DNA of 64,000 bases from Tubulanus polymorphus (Eukaryota; Nemertea; Palaeonemertea; Tubulaniformes; Tubulanidae): NCBI RefSeq assembly GCF_964204645.1, contig NC_134033.1:5304231-5368230 (forward strand). Reading direction: 5' to 3'. A model generated the notes under the pieces. That model was not told where the DNA came from, did no database searches, and saw only the letters and a list, made by a program, of their open reading frames with translations. A program made the position numbers and the translations under genes. Each line of letters opens with the position of its first letter. Positions within the stretch are counted from its first letter, which is position 1. Below, one piece after another: positions 22,663 to 33,751 of the stretch.

Positions 22663-24518
22663 TTACGAAGACTTCTCCAACAGTTCTTTGTTGAACATGT
22701 ACTCTCCTAATCCGACACCGGCTAGTTTCGCTCGTGTCGTCAAATCGACGATCTCTTTCATCGACTCTACTTGCGGCTTCAGAAATTCACCTGCAGAATA
22801 ATACACAAACAACGACGACTTTATTTCAACCTTGATAGCTTGATCGACAGGGAGCCTTACAAATCCAGTTAGGTGCCGATTAAGGGGTTAGTCATCTAGC
22901 GGCAGAACTAGACGTTAAAAACTCTAGTGACATGACCTCGAAGATGACCTCATAACTGAGGAACGGGGTCGAAATTAAAAAGTTGTCGCGTCGAAATTTA
23001 GCTATCGGCTCTATAGACAGAACATTTTTAAAATCATGTAATCGATTTCTGAACTCTGGCAAGACGGTCCCAGTTCGTCCAAGTTAGGCGAAGTTTACTG
23101 TAGCGAGCGACTCTCACAAGTGGAAACCTCTAATGCCGTAGTAATTAGTGTCCTAGCGACACCTGGTAGATCCTCAACTGACATAAGTGAAATCCTCTAT
23201 TGCCGTAGTTGATATCCTACTGCTCACTAGCGACACCTGGCGGATCCTCACTTGCCAAAAGTGGAATCCTATATTGCCGCAGTAGTTGATACCCTACTGC
23301 TCACTAGAGACACCTGGTGGATTCTCACTCGCCACGAGTAGAACGGAGACATAAAGCGATGCTTACCTTCGAGATAATCCGTCAGATTAGCGTCGGAATG
23401 TTTCGAAGCGATCGCATGAAGTTCCAGCAGCGATTCGTTGACTTTTTTCTCCAACGCCAGCGCCATCTCGAGCGAGGCCACACCGGACGCCCACTCGCTC
23501 TGAGCTGGGGCTTTGATGTCTTGCAGGACAATGCGACCTCCGCGCATGTTCTGATATTTCATCAACTGTAACAAATCGTTGAGATGTTTGAGTCATTATG
23601 TAGATTATTGAAATTAAAATACAAGTTTTCTACGGATCAATCATTCCGGGATAGACCCTATAAGGAGTTCGAAAAGAGAGAAAATTTCAAATTTCGAGGA
23701 AGCGTCTACATGACCTTCATATTCCAATTACAGTCGACTCTTCTTAAATCGATATTGTTTATCTCGATACATGTGTAATCCAAAATAACTGGATTCCGTC
23801 TACGGACAGACGGACGAACGAAAAGTGAACGCGATAGCCCGCTAGGACTTAAGTTCCAAGTGGGCTAATAATCCATGTCCAACTTTTATAATATCGATTA
23901 ACCTTTTATCCAACTACAAACCAGACAAAAAATTTTAATCGCTTAAACCCTCAAAATTGGAGTTTAAAAGGAGACAGTCGTAGGGACCCTGTCTTAGGCC
24001 TAGGTCTTTAAGGATGAACCAAACAACATATAGGCTCGACACACAATCCAGTTACTGACAAGAAGACAAAGTCTAGTTTTACTGATTGAACCATAGCCCG
24101 GTTACTGACTAAACCACAATCTTGAATGATACTGATTAAACAATAGTCCGGTTACTGACTAAACTGCAGTTCAGTTATTGACTAAAACCTACAGACCAGT
24201 TACTGACTAACCCACCTAACCACAATCTAGTTACTAACTAAACAGTAGTCACTAGACCGGATTCCAGTTACTGACTAAAACAGAGTCCGGTTACTGACTA
24301 ATTAGTAATTAGTATAATCTTACCATATCGGCGTGGCCGCGCTCCTCGTCGGAGTTCTCTTTGTAGAACTTGTGGAAACCGCTCAACGCGACGTCGTCCC
24401 GATTGAAATAATGAGCCATCGACAAATAAACGTAGCTCGCGTAGAGCTCCAGGTTGATCTGTTTATTGATCGCTGCTTCGCATTCCGCATGGTAATTCTG
24501 TCTGACGACCGACGACAT
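22663..24518 (-). CDS. Ferritin, H-type (cytosolic/soma-like), three coding exons
   Basis: Iron-storage subunit that forms a 24-mer shell and oxidises Fe(II). Exons on the minus strand: 24518-24324, 23565-23367, 22790-22663; 173 residues, the usual length, with GT-AG junctions and matching phases. The start [10 protein letters not shown] fits the family. Ferroxidase-centre residues are present: E24, Y31, E58/E59, H62, E104 and Q138 (three less than human H-chain numbering). There is no N-terminal signal peptide, so a cytosolic form is expected. Just upstream of the ATG (24519-24550) sits an AG acceptor (TTTCAG), so a non-coding 5' exon lies further upstream and was not located. I found no iron-responsive-element hairpin with a CAGUGN loop in the 5' sequence up to about 28.6 kb. 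A LINE insertion occupies 25.2-27.3 kb of that upstream region. Confidence 0.96.
23110..23345. repeat. 77-bp tandem repeat in ferritin intron 2
   Basis: Three to four units of the GACACCTGG(T)GGATCCTCACTTGCC family, same as 15275-15485, ending 20 bases before the exon 2 donor. Confidence 0.75.
23800..23880. repeat. Dispersed repeat fragment (GCGATAGCCCGCT / AAGTGGGCTA)
   Basis: GACGGACGAACG, GTGAACGCGATAGC and CCAAGTGGGCTA occur here and, inverted, at 57660-57765 (GGTCCGTCCGTCCG, AGCCCACTTG). It is probably the end of an unidentified transposon and lies in ferritin intron 1. Confidence 0.5.
24045..24305. repeat. Degenerate short tandem repeat (GGTTACTGACTAAA)
   Basis: About nine copies of (C/A)(C/A)(G/A)GTTACTGACTAAA with irregular 12-25-bp spacers, ending next to the exon 1 donor of the ferritin gene. 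Confidence 0.7.
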
Positions 24519-25199
24519 TACGATAGATCACAATTCGAGACTCTGAGCCGCGAGATCTGAAATTCAATTCGATAACTTTAAAACTGGAGCGACTTAAGAA
24601 TAGGGGAATATAGCAATTAAATATTTAGTAGGCCTAGCCTAGTAATTAAATAGATTAGGGAACTAATCCTAACGACCTAGTCCCCTATTCTTGAATCTTA
24701 CCCAACAGTAGTGTTTTGGCCCTTGTCTGTTGTCGTCCCTGGTAAGCCTACAGGGCTCAGTTTCACAAAGAAATTAAACTCAAATTTTTGGTGTAGGCCT
24801 AATTGCCATTATATTGGTTAGGCCTACTTCAGTCTTCATGTTTTCAATGAGGACAACAATTCAAACTAAACAGTTTTAGGCTTAAACTTTTTCGTGAAAC
24901 TGGGCCCATATCTAGGTCGATTATAAAAGCTTCCCACCACCACCAACACCAATGCAATGGCAACGATTTAATGATTAGGTAACAACTCAGTCAGTCAGGT
25001 TGCAAGTAGGCTACTTGTCTTTTTTAGTTTTAGGCTTATAATTTCTTATTTGCAAGAAAAAATTGTTACATAATTTACAAAATAATGCCTGGACGTCATT
25101 TAAAATCGTCCAGGCTGTTCTAAGTAAAGAGATAAAATGCTTACTTCAAGCGTTGTGGTGACGAGTGTTTGTCACTTCTTCTCGAAGTCCTCTAGTCCT

Positions 25200-27340
25200 T
25201 GGCTTTATACTATTTCCGGGTTAGTGTACCATTCGGCCGCTGCGAAAAATATAGCAGCACCTGAGGGTGTTGGTACACTCAAAAACAATAAGGCCCCAGG
25301 CATTGATGGAATCACGAATGAGCTGTTGGGAGTTAGTCAGTATCCGTTTTTAGTTGATATATTACAAAAATTATTCAATTTAGTTCTTAAAACAGGATAT
25401 GTTCCAGAGATGTGGTCTATAGGCGTCATCAAACCCATTTTCAAAAAGAATGGCGATCCCTCTAATCCTGATAATTAGAGGTATTACCTTAGTTAGCTGT
25501 CAAAGATTGTCAACATTTCTAGATACGAATCACATTATAAGTGAAGCCCAGGCTGGCTTTAGATCGAAATATTCCACCATTGATCATATTTACACGCTTA
25601 AAACAATCGTAGAGCTGTATCTTTGTCAGGGAAGAAGTCTTTTTTGCGCCTTTGTTGATTTTAAGAAAGCTTTCGACTCGATTTGTAGGGTAAAGTTAGC
25701 CTATGGCGAAAATTAATTGCTAACAATGTTAATGGAAACTTTTTCAATGTGGTCAAAAATATGTATAACTCCATAAAATCATGTGTTGAATTAAATGGTT
25801 GCACCTCACAATACTTTGCAGCTGATAGAGGCTTAAGACAAGGCGAAAATCTCTTATCTATCCTCTTTTCGTTATTCTTAAACGACATTGAAGAATTTTT
25901 CATTGATCGTGGAAAACCGACTTTGTCATTTATAGAAAAACTAAATTTGAATCGTGATCAGGATATTGATACTTTACTGAATTTATTCATAATACTATAC
26001 GCAGATGATACAGTTATTCTTGCTGAGGATGAGAAATCTCTTCAGCTACACTTAGATACCTTATTTGAATATTGCGCGGCTAATGGTCTCACTGTTAACT
26101 CAGAGAAAACTAAAGTACTAGTATTTGCGCGAAGTAAATCCCGGATAAAAACGATTTCGAAATTTATGTTTGGTGATCAAGAGTTAGAGGTATGAAGATT
26201 ATGTTTATCTCGGAGTAAAATTCAATTGGAATGGTAACTTTGCTAAGGCAAAAAAGTATCTTTACGATAAAGCTATCAGAGCTATGTTTTCGATCGTTCA
26301 AAAAGGCAGACGTTTGAAATTGCCCATAGATGTTATGTTTAAATTATTTGATACGTGTGTTGCTCCAATAGCCATGTATGGGTGTGAGATCTGGGGATAC
26401 GAAAATCTTGATTTATTAGAAAATATTCATTGCTTCTTCTGTAAAATCTTAATGAAAGTGACGAAATATTCTCGCAACTTACAAGTTTTATCAGAGCTAG
26501 GACGTTACCCTTTGAATATAGATGTTAGACGCAGGATGATTAACTTTTGGGTTAAAACAGTATCTGGAAAGCAAACCAAACTTAATTCAATTCTCTATAA
26601 AATATCTTTCAATTTATTTTTAAGGGATAAATTTAAGAGCCCTTGGTTATCATATATAAAGAAAACGTTTGATGACTGTGGTTTGTCCTGCATTTGGACG
26701 CAGCAATTCATGACTAACAGTAAATCTTTTTCAAAACGAATAAACAGATACTCCGTGACCAGCACCTTCAAGAAACTTTATCTGCCATAAATACTAATCC
26801 GATATACACTAACTTTAGGCAATATAAAAATGATATTAGGTTAGAGAAGTATATAATAGAACTTGGTGATGACTTAGGAACTATTTTATTTGAATTTAGG
26901 GTCGGGTCCTATATTTTACCTGTGAACAAATTTTCAAACCTTCATTTAGACAGAGCCGATAGAATATGCCCCACTTGTAATACTTTAGGTGACGAATCCC
27001 ATTTTCTGTTAGACTGTACCTTACTTAACGAACAACGCAAAAACTTTTTGAATTTGAATACCTTAAATACCCTTGATATTCTGAAAAACCCAACGGTCAA
27101 CTTAGCTAAATTCAATAAGACCGGCTTAGATGTATATAGATCCCTCCAATAGTATATATATAGTATTGTAAATAGTTGATGTATATATATATTTCGTTAC
27201 GTTTTCATTCTCTAAATTTCTAATCACTTCAGTGTTGTTTTGTAAATATTTGTATATACATGTGTAATAGTTTTCCTCCATATACCATGGAAATGGTTGG
27301 AGTGTAAATAAATCGTAATCGTAATCGTAATCGTAATCGG
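25200..27340 (+). mobile_element. 5'-truncated non-LTR retrotransposon (LINE)
   Basis: Reverse-transcriptase motifs appear in order across several broken frames: KAPGIDGI (about 25290), QAGFRSKYSTIDHI (25545), the FVDFKKAFDS block with a catalytic Asp (25655), RGLRQGENLL (25835) and the YADD catalytic box (about 26000), then a C-terminal CPTC...H...C zinc-knuckle-like segment (26960-27020). At least four frame breaks make it non-functional. No endonuclease domain is visible, so the 5' end is missing. The 3' end is a short tandem tail of ATCGTA repeats (about 27311-27340), typical of LINEs that end in simple repeats. The clade (CR1/L2/Jockey-like) is uncertain. Confidence 0.85.
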
Positions 27341-27824
27341 TACAAATGTTTCTGAGATATTTAAACGACCAAGCTCTTAGAATAGATTTCAATTTTACGT
27401 ACCAACATGAATAAACATACCCTTTGTCATGGATATCTATGCATATTATAGTCCAAGTTAGTTACTTTGTTATTTCTGTTTGTTCATTTAAACAAGTTTA
27501 TTTTGTCATCGAATTTGTAAATTTTCTACAGTGTCATAAAATTAGTAATTTTTTGTGTTGTCCAATACCTGTAATGGGTTTGAGTGTTAAATAAATGAAT
27601 GAAAGCGATTTTTTCACGGTGTTGGTCACGGTCTCTCCAAAACTGAGTACATTAATTACTTTTGGAACGAACTGCATCATGATAAAAGGTGTTGCTTTCA
27701 TAAACTCGCCAAAATAAATTTTGGTTTGAAACGTACGTATCTAAACTTGCCAGCCGATTTAGCTCTTACTAAGTAGCTGGTACATAACAACTTCATTTGT
27801 CTGTGTATCAACATATTCTGTGTA

Positions 27825-28050
27825 CCATCCTCGCTTGCCAGGGGTCCTGTATCACTCCCAAACTCGCTGGAACAGCTTTAGCGTAGTGGGTTCGAATCCC
27901 TTGACGGGTGAAGATGTCTGTGTACCGGTGCAGGTGTTGTGTTCCTTTGTCTCGGTCAAATTTTATTGCTTATTCTATATTTTACGTTATGTTTTACAAA
28001 TGTAAATACATACCTCTCGTAGAGGTGATGAGTGTAAATCAATTTCATTT
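27825..28050 (+). mobile_element. SINE-like element with pol III B box
   Basis: GTGGGTTCGAATCCC at 27887-27901 is a good tRNA B box, preceded by AGCTTTAGCGTA, and the unit ends in an AT-rich GTGTAAATCAATTTC tail. The tRNA body does not fold fully, so a tRNA-derived SINE is more likely than a tRNA gene. Confidence 0.4.
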
Positions 28051-29160
28051 CAATCACGCTTTTATATGAAAATCTGCCCGTTCATCGAAATCGAATATAT
28101 GTCGTTTTTTCGTGGATAGGCCCTAATGCCATTTTTATAAGTAAGATACGCCCATACTTAAGGTCCTGGTTGCAGGAATTTGATAAAAAAAACAGGTAAA
28201 ATATCAAAATGTTCTCTTCCCTGCAGCGATCGCACAGTCCAGCCCACCGCCATAACCATCTTGGGTAGGCCTACCTTTTTTGTGACATTGCCCTTTTTAC
28301 CCCAAGTAGAACCCCCTAGTAAAAAGAATCCTGTGTACGGGCCTGGAACCTACGAGCTATTGCCGGTATCAATTATTGAGATAATTGCTCGTAGGTCGAA
28401 CTTATCTTAGTAAAACCTGTAGTGAACAGGTCTGGAAGCTATCGTACTGTGTCACTGGTCATTCTACATCGTCGCGCTCTTGCGTTTGGAAATTCGGCGG
28501 CTACTTTTCCCAATTAGTCGCAGATTCCGCAGTTTTAACTTTATCTTACGCTAATTGTCTTTTAAATTCGTTTTGCCTCGCACTGACTCTCTGCACTGCA
28601 TCAATTTATACACTGATGCCCGTTTTAAAGTTTGTTCTCTTGCATCCAAAAGTCGGTCCTTATCACGATGAATTCACCTGATCACTTGTCAAATCTATGA
28701 ATTTTTAATGGCGCTTGCCGTCATATTTCTTGGTTAATAGTACTTAACGATATCTCTACAACGTGCGGCAGTTAGTTGTGCTCGTCCCATTCACATCTAG
28801 TTTGATATGTACACCGAGATTCTCTAGATATGCTAATATTGATAATTATAGTGAATGTAATGTTTCTCTCACACCTGTTTTGTCGATGTATACATTTTTC
28901 TGACCGGTTTTTCGGATGTTACTTCATAGAATTATCCGATCAAATAACATATTAAAACCATAGTTGTCTTTTACATCCACGGTAATGCCATTACCTTTGA
29001 TTGGAACATCAAATTCTGTAGAAGTTCAGTTATCCAATAGGTTCAAAGATGGTTTCGTCTTAAAACCACAAAATGCTCGCAGTTGCAATGATTATTTAAC
29101 TTCCATCTACTAATTACCGTACTGCATTTTTGCCAGTCTCACCGGAACAAACAGATGATG
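28051..29160. other. Intergenic, no gene recognised
   Basis: AT-rich unique-looking sequence. The open frame 28385-28681 has no recognisable domain. Confidence 0.35.
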
Positions 29161-29765
29161 ATTTTGTAGGCCTACTTGGACGAAAATTCGAGAATCCTTA
29201 TTGATATCCTCATGTACAAGGAAGGATACTGGGAAATCGATGTAAATGTTCTGTTATGTTTTTGATTAAGTTTAGTCGAGTGTCTGCTGAATCACTAGCT
29301 GAAAAGCTCAATCGTGCCATACTTTCCGACATGAAGTTATGTTTGAAAATAAAGTGTTTTATTCTGGTTCGTCACGATTATTTGTTTGTTAAACAGTAGA
29401 AATGAAGCTGGTCCTATCGATATTCATTCAATAGAGGCGCTGACTGGTTCACTGACAACAAGGGCCGGGCTGGAATCAAAATGACTTGACCGAATCGAGA
29501 GTTATTGGTATAGTTTTCATGCTAATGAAATTTCCTATCCATCTATACGAAAATTGAAAGTCTGTAATAAGTGGAAGTATGAGGTAGCATTTTCTCCACC
29601 AATCTGTATAACTGTTCTCATTTGTTGATGCAATACCGGGAATTTTAAGGCATAATTGCTGCTATGATATTTAATACTAATTGGATTGATTTTGTAGAAG
29701 TGCTAACTAACTGGTTACCTTAGTAGATTTAAAAAAGGAATCCCGTACGTGATCATTAAGCTTAC
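29161..29765 (+). pseudogene. Duplicated 5' flank of the GPCR locus, coding part lost
   Basis: This stretch aligns by eye with 32120-32690, the region immediately upstream of the GPCR, over about 570 bp: shared words include GTCACGATTATTTGTTTGTTAAACAGTA-like sequence, GAGGCGCTGACTGGTTCAC, GGAATCAAAATGACT, TTTGTTGATGCAATACCG and GGTAACCTTAGTAGATTT. The copy ends at the TIR of the element at 29766, just before the point where the receptor start codon would lie. No receptor coding sequence follows. I infer a tandem duplication whose first copy lost its gene when, or after, the element inserted. Confidence 0.65.
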
Positions 29766-31686
29766 GTAAGTAATAGGGAATAAGTTGTTTCATACCAAAG
29801 GTCGAAGGGTCGAGCTCATAAAAAATAAAAATAAATTCTCGCACGCTCGAATTTATTTTTTTATTTTTTACTCACTCGCCCCTTCAACCTTTGCTATGAA
29901 ACAACTTATTCCCCATTACTCTAATATTTTTATAAATTAAAAGAGTGAGTAAAGTGTGAGTAAATCATTTTCTGAATTAACTTTTTTATTCTTTATATTT
30001 CTGTGATTGTTTCCATTAAATTTTTTTCAATTTCTTATTCAATTTCGTATTTTCATTAATCAAATCCTTACTAATATTCTCGTAATAATAGTATAATGCA
30101 GCCAATATTAGCCCTCCAGCAACTAAATAATGCTTCAAATCACTTTTTCCAATAGGAATGCTATTAAAAGTAATTTGAAATATCTTATTTTGAATTACTC
30201 ATACAGCTTAATCTTATTTCAATATAGAATTATTATTCTTTCCATATTTGATATGTTTAATTGTCTGATAATGCTTTGATTTATGTGATTTTAAATATTT
30301 GCCGCCGCAATAACAATACACTTTTTCATTAGGATTGAATTTTCTAAATTCATCATCTAAATTACATAGAATTCCAATATCTTTATTAGAATTATTATTA
30401 ATTGATTCACATAGAATACCAATATTTGATGAATTATTATTATCTAAATCACATTGAATTCCAATATTTGATGAATTTTCATTATAGATAATTTGTTTAT
30501 TATCAAAAATAAAATAATATAATTGTCGTTTTTCAATTCTTAAGTTAATCTAATCGTTGTAACTTTTAGAAAGTATTAAATCACTATCTCTTTCATTAAA
30601 AGGAGTTTGAAGAATATCTATTATGTTTTCTACTAAAGTTCCTTTATAATTTAAAACTGTATCAAATATTTTAGGATTTTAACACCATTATCAAAAGTAT
30701 CTACTAGTTCAGTAATTAAATATGTTTCTTTTGATAATATTTGATTAATCATTGTAAGATTATCAATTTTATATGTCTGGGATATAATGTTTAATGTAAA
30801 ACTGTGAAAATAATTTATTGGTTTCTTTTATTTCGATTTTAAATTTGGTTTCTTCTTCTTCTTTCTTCATTTTTATAACAAGATTTTTATTGAAATAAAT
30901 CTAACTCATTCAAATATAAATATTCAATGTTAAAATATGAATTATTTCAATCACACTTTACTCACACTTTTATGTTTAAAAATCTAACTCATACAAATTT
31001 AAATATTAAAATATGTTTAAAATATAAAATTGATTCGATCACACTTTACTCACACTTTTTATGTAAAAAAAATTAAGAATCTAACGCATATAAATATAAA
31101 TATTCAATGTTTTAAATATGAATTATTTCAATCACACTTTACTCACACTTAAAAGTTGAAAAAAGAGTTAGAGTTTGCTGAAACCTTTCGCTCTAGAATA
31201 TTTTTTACCCCTTATTGGTTACTGAATGATTGATTACATGTATCACATTTATATGTTTCTTTTTCATTTAATTCTTCATAGTAATACATAAATATATCAT
31301 CTTTATATTCTAATTTCAATTTATTCTCTAAGTGAGATTTAATTTCATTATGTCTTGCTTTTTGAGATCTATCTATATTGATTTTACATGTTGGACAGTA
31401 GTACTTCTTATTTGCTTCAATTTTAATATCAAATTTTTTTATTATAATTGATTTTAGAAGTTATTCATATATAAATTATTCATTTATATATGTTATTCGT
31501 TTATATGTTATTCATACATATGGAATTATTAGAGTAATAGGGAATAAGTTGTTTCATATCAAAGGTTGAAGGGGTGAGTGAATAAAAAATAAAAAATAAA
31601 TTCGAGCGTGCGAGAATTTATTTTTCATTTTTTATGAGCTCGACCCTTCGACCTTTGGTATGAAACAACTTATTCCCTATTACTTC
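29766..31686. mobile_element. Small relative of the Polinton-like element, hairpin TIRs
   Basis: About 1.9 kb bounded by inverted AGTAATAGGGAATAAGTTGT sequences. Each end (29768-29930 and 31533-31686) is itself an imperfect hairpin of about 160 bp: the terminal word is followed by CTCGCACG(C)TCGAATTTATTTTT and then by its own inverted copy. The interior is very AT-rich. It holds a minus-strand zinc-finger segment near 30240-30350 and, at 31437-31205, a copy of the zinc-finger ORF found at 39282-39590, here beginning with ATT instead of ATG. About three copies of an 80-bp repeat with CAATCACACTTTACTCACACTT lie at 30900-31150. It lacks a polymerase and is presumably a deletion derivative. Confidence 0.65.
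31205..31437 (-). pseudogene. Zinc-finger ORF relic, paralogue of 39282-39590
   Basis: The minus strand encodes a CPTCKINID-type finger and a second CDTCNQSF finger closely similar to the ORF at 39282-39590. The start codon position carries ATT and the frame ends early, so this copy is likely dead. It belongs to the element at 29766-31686. Confidence 0.55.
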
Positions 31687-32119
31687 TAATAATGATGAAA
31701 CTTTCCGAATACATTTTTGACTTTTTTCCCCATAGAAATGAGATTTTTGTGGAAATTTACCCTCTTTTCTAGTAAACTGTATAATTTGTCCACATAACAG
31801 ATGAAGTAAACGAATCAAAGATTTTGACCTCCCATATCCCTGACTAGAGAGAATGATAGTTGGTATTGTTAGCGAACAGAGTCGCCGCACGACTGACTGG
31901 TCATCACAGTTTTGTTTTTGTATTGAGATGTACATTGAGAAAACCTGGCGGTATACGGGGGTGGCGATACATGGGAGGGCGGTATATCGGGGGTTGGCTG
32001 TAATTGTCATCATCTTGTCTCTGGTCTAACACGCTTTTGACGCATGTCATTTGGAATGTCCTGGCATGGAGTAAAGATGACAAGGCTTCCAGTACTCCAT
32101 CAAACGAGAACATTCATGG
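31687..32119. other. Intergenic, contains inverted-repeat element copy
   Basis: 31935-32003 carries GGCGGTATA(C/T)(A/C)GGGGG-type sequence shared with 20640-20765. No gene is supported in the remainder. Confidence 0.4.
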
Positions 32120-32720
32120 TCCTTGCCTACAAACGATCAGAGAACCCTTATTGATGATACTACACATGTACAAGGACACTGGGACATGGACGTATATGTT
32201 CTGCTAAGTTTTCGATTAAGTTTTGTTGAGTACCTGCTGAATCAGCAACTGAAGCAAAGCTAAATTGTGCCATGCCATACTTTCCTACATAATGTTGAGT
32301 TTGAAAATAAATTGTATCTTTTCGTTCGGTCACGATTATCTGTTTGTTAAACAGTATAAATGGAGCTGGTTCTATCGCTATTGGTCATCCAATGGAGGCG
32401 CTGACTGGTTCACAACAATGACCCTGGAATCAAAATGACTAAATCGAATCGAGACTTATTGGTGTAGTTTTCCTTCTAACGTAATTTTCTATCCATCTGT
32501 ATGAAAATTGAAGGCCTGTGGTAAGTGGAAATATGAGTTTGCGTTATTTTTCGACCACGCTGTTTAACAGCTTATAAATTTGTTGATGCAATACCGAAAA
32601 TTTAAATACACAATTCTATGATTTTACTAATTGGATTGGTTACTAAGTGGTAACCTTAGTAGATTTGAAAAGATCCTGTACGTGATAATTACGTACACTG
32701 GATTAGTAGATCTCTGGAAG

Positions 32721-33713
32721 ATGGCAGTCACTGATGCAAACTCGACAAACTCGACAGACGACACCGTTACAATTAGTCACATGCTTCTATCCGGTACGTG
32801 GCAGAACGCTGTTTGGTACACGTTCAATATTTACATATATTTCTGGATGGTGACCGGTGTTACCGGGGGTTTACTGTCTGCAGTCGTCATGTTCCGTCTG
32901 CGTCGCACGTTAGACGCGTGCACCTTCCAGTATTTGGTACCGCTAGCTTTCTCTGATTCGATTTATGTCGTCACTTTTTCGTTGAAGTCTCTTGAACGAA
33001 TTCACATCGTGGTCGGCACCGCGCACGGTGTGTACGTTTTCTACACCGTGAACGATTTCACCTGTAAATTTGGAATGGTGCTCAACAATTTCGGAATCAA
33101 AACCTCTACACGGATTCTGTCGTGTTTTGCCGTCGAACGCAGCATAGCCGTTTTGGTTACATTGCGAGTTGGGAGACTTATGACCCAGGCTCGCCGCCGG
33201 AATGTTATCGTATCGGTTTTTCTTTATCACGCCGTTACGGAAAGCGCCCAAGGAGTCACTTACCGCATCAAAACCATCGGGCTTGGTTTAAAAAACTGTC
33301 AAATGGACACCGTTTCAGAAGTCGTAGCACAAATCAACGTTATCTATTCTTACACGACGGTGACTATCATTCCTTGGGTTGGTTTGATATTTTCGACGGT
33401 TTTGATCGCTACTCAGTTCGCCAGACGAGATGTCAAGTTCAAAAACAAGAACACTTCCGAACAGGAACGCAGATGCGTGCGCAATCTGATTTGCATAATC
33501 ATAGCCTTTTTCGTATTCAACGCACCAATTACCGTATTGAACTTAGTTTACTTTACGTGTGACAAACTGAGGCATTTACCAAATCCAATACAGCATTTAT
33601 TCTACCTTATCGGCGGCGTTTTTATGATCACAAATAGTGCGGTTAATTTTTTCATATATATCGCGAATTTGAAGTCATTTCGAGACGAACTGGTGCGCAT
33701 AGTGAAACACTGA
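32721..33713 (+). CDS. Rhodopsin-like (class A) GPCR, probable peptide receptor, intronless
   Basis: Plasma-membrane receptor of 330 residues in one exon. I start at the ATG at 32721 (context GAAGATGG): the upstream part of the frame has no ATG, and the new N-terminus carries N-glycosylation sequons (NSTNST) as expected outside the cell. Seven hydrophobic segments are visible. Cys in FTCKFG (start of TM3) and Cys in KNCQMD (second extracellular loop) can form the conserved disulfide. The TM3 end reads VERSIAV instead of DRY, TM6 has FFVFNAPI with the class Pro but no Trp, and TM7 ends NSAVNFFIY (an NPxxY variant with no Pro). These deviations are common among invertebrate peptide-receptor-like families, but the ligand and G protein cannot be told. 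Its 5' flank is duplicated at 29161-29765 and a Polinton-like element begins 39 bases after the stop. Confidence 0.85.
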   Translation: MAVTDANSTNSTDDTVTISHMLLSGTWQNAVWYTFNIYIYFWMVTGVTGGLLSAVVMFRLRRTLDACTFQYLVPLAFSDSIYVVTFSLKSLERIHIVVGTAHGVYVFYTVNDFTCKFGMVLNNFGIKTSTRILSCFAVERSIAVLVTLRVGRLMTQARRRNVIVSVFLYHAVTESAQGVTYRIKTIGLGLKNCQMDTVSEVVAQINVIYSYTTVTIIPWVGLIFSTVLIATQFARRDVKFKNKNTSEQERRCVRNLICIIIAFFVFNAPITVLNLVYFTCDKLRHLPNPIQHLFYLIGGVFMITNSAVNFFIYIANLKSFRDELVRIVKH

Positions 33714-33751
33714 GAACGGAGGCTCGAAAAGATCACATTTCCATATCATAA

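Noticed and set aside
28440-28630. Ferritin iron-responsive element candidates (CAGUG words on the minus strand)
   Set aside because: Flanking bases cannot form the five-base-pair upper stem below the loop.
32631-32720. Upstream extension of the GPCR frame
   Set aside because: It begins with TTG, has no ATG, and corresponds to the duplicated non-coding flank at 29700-29765.
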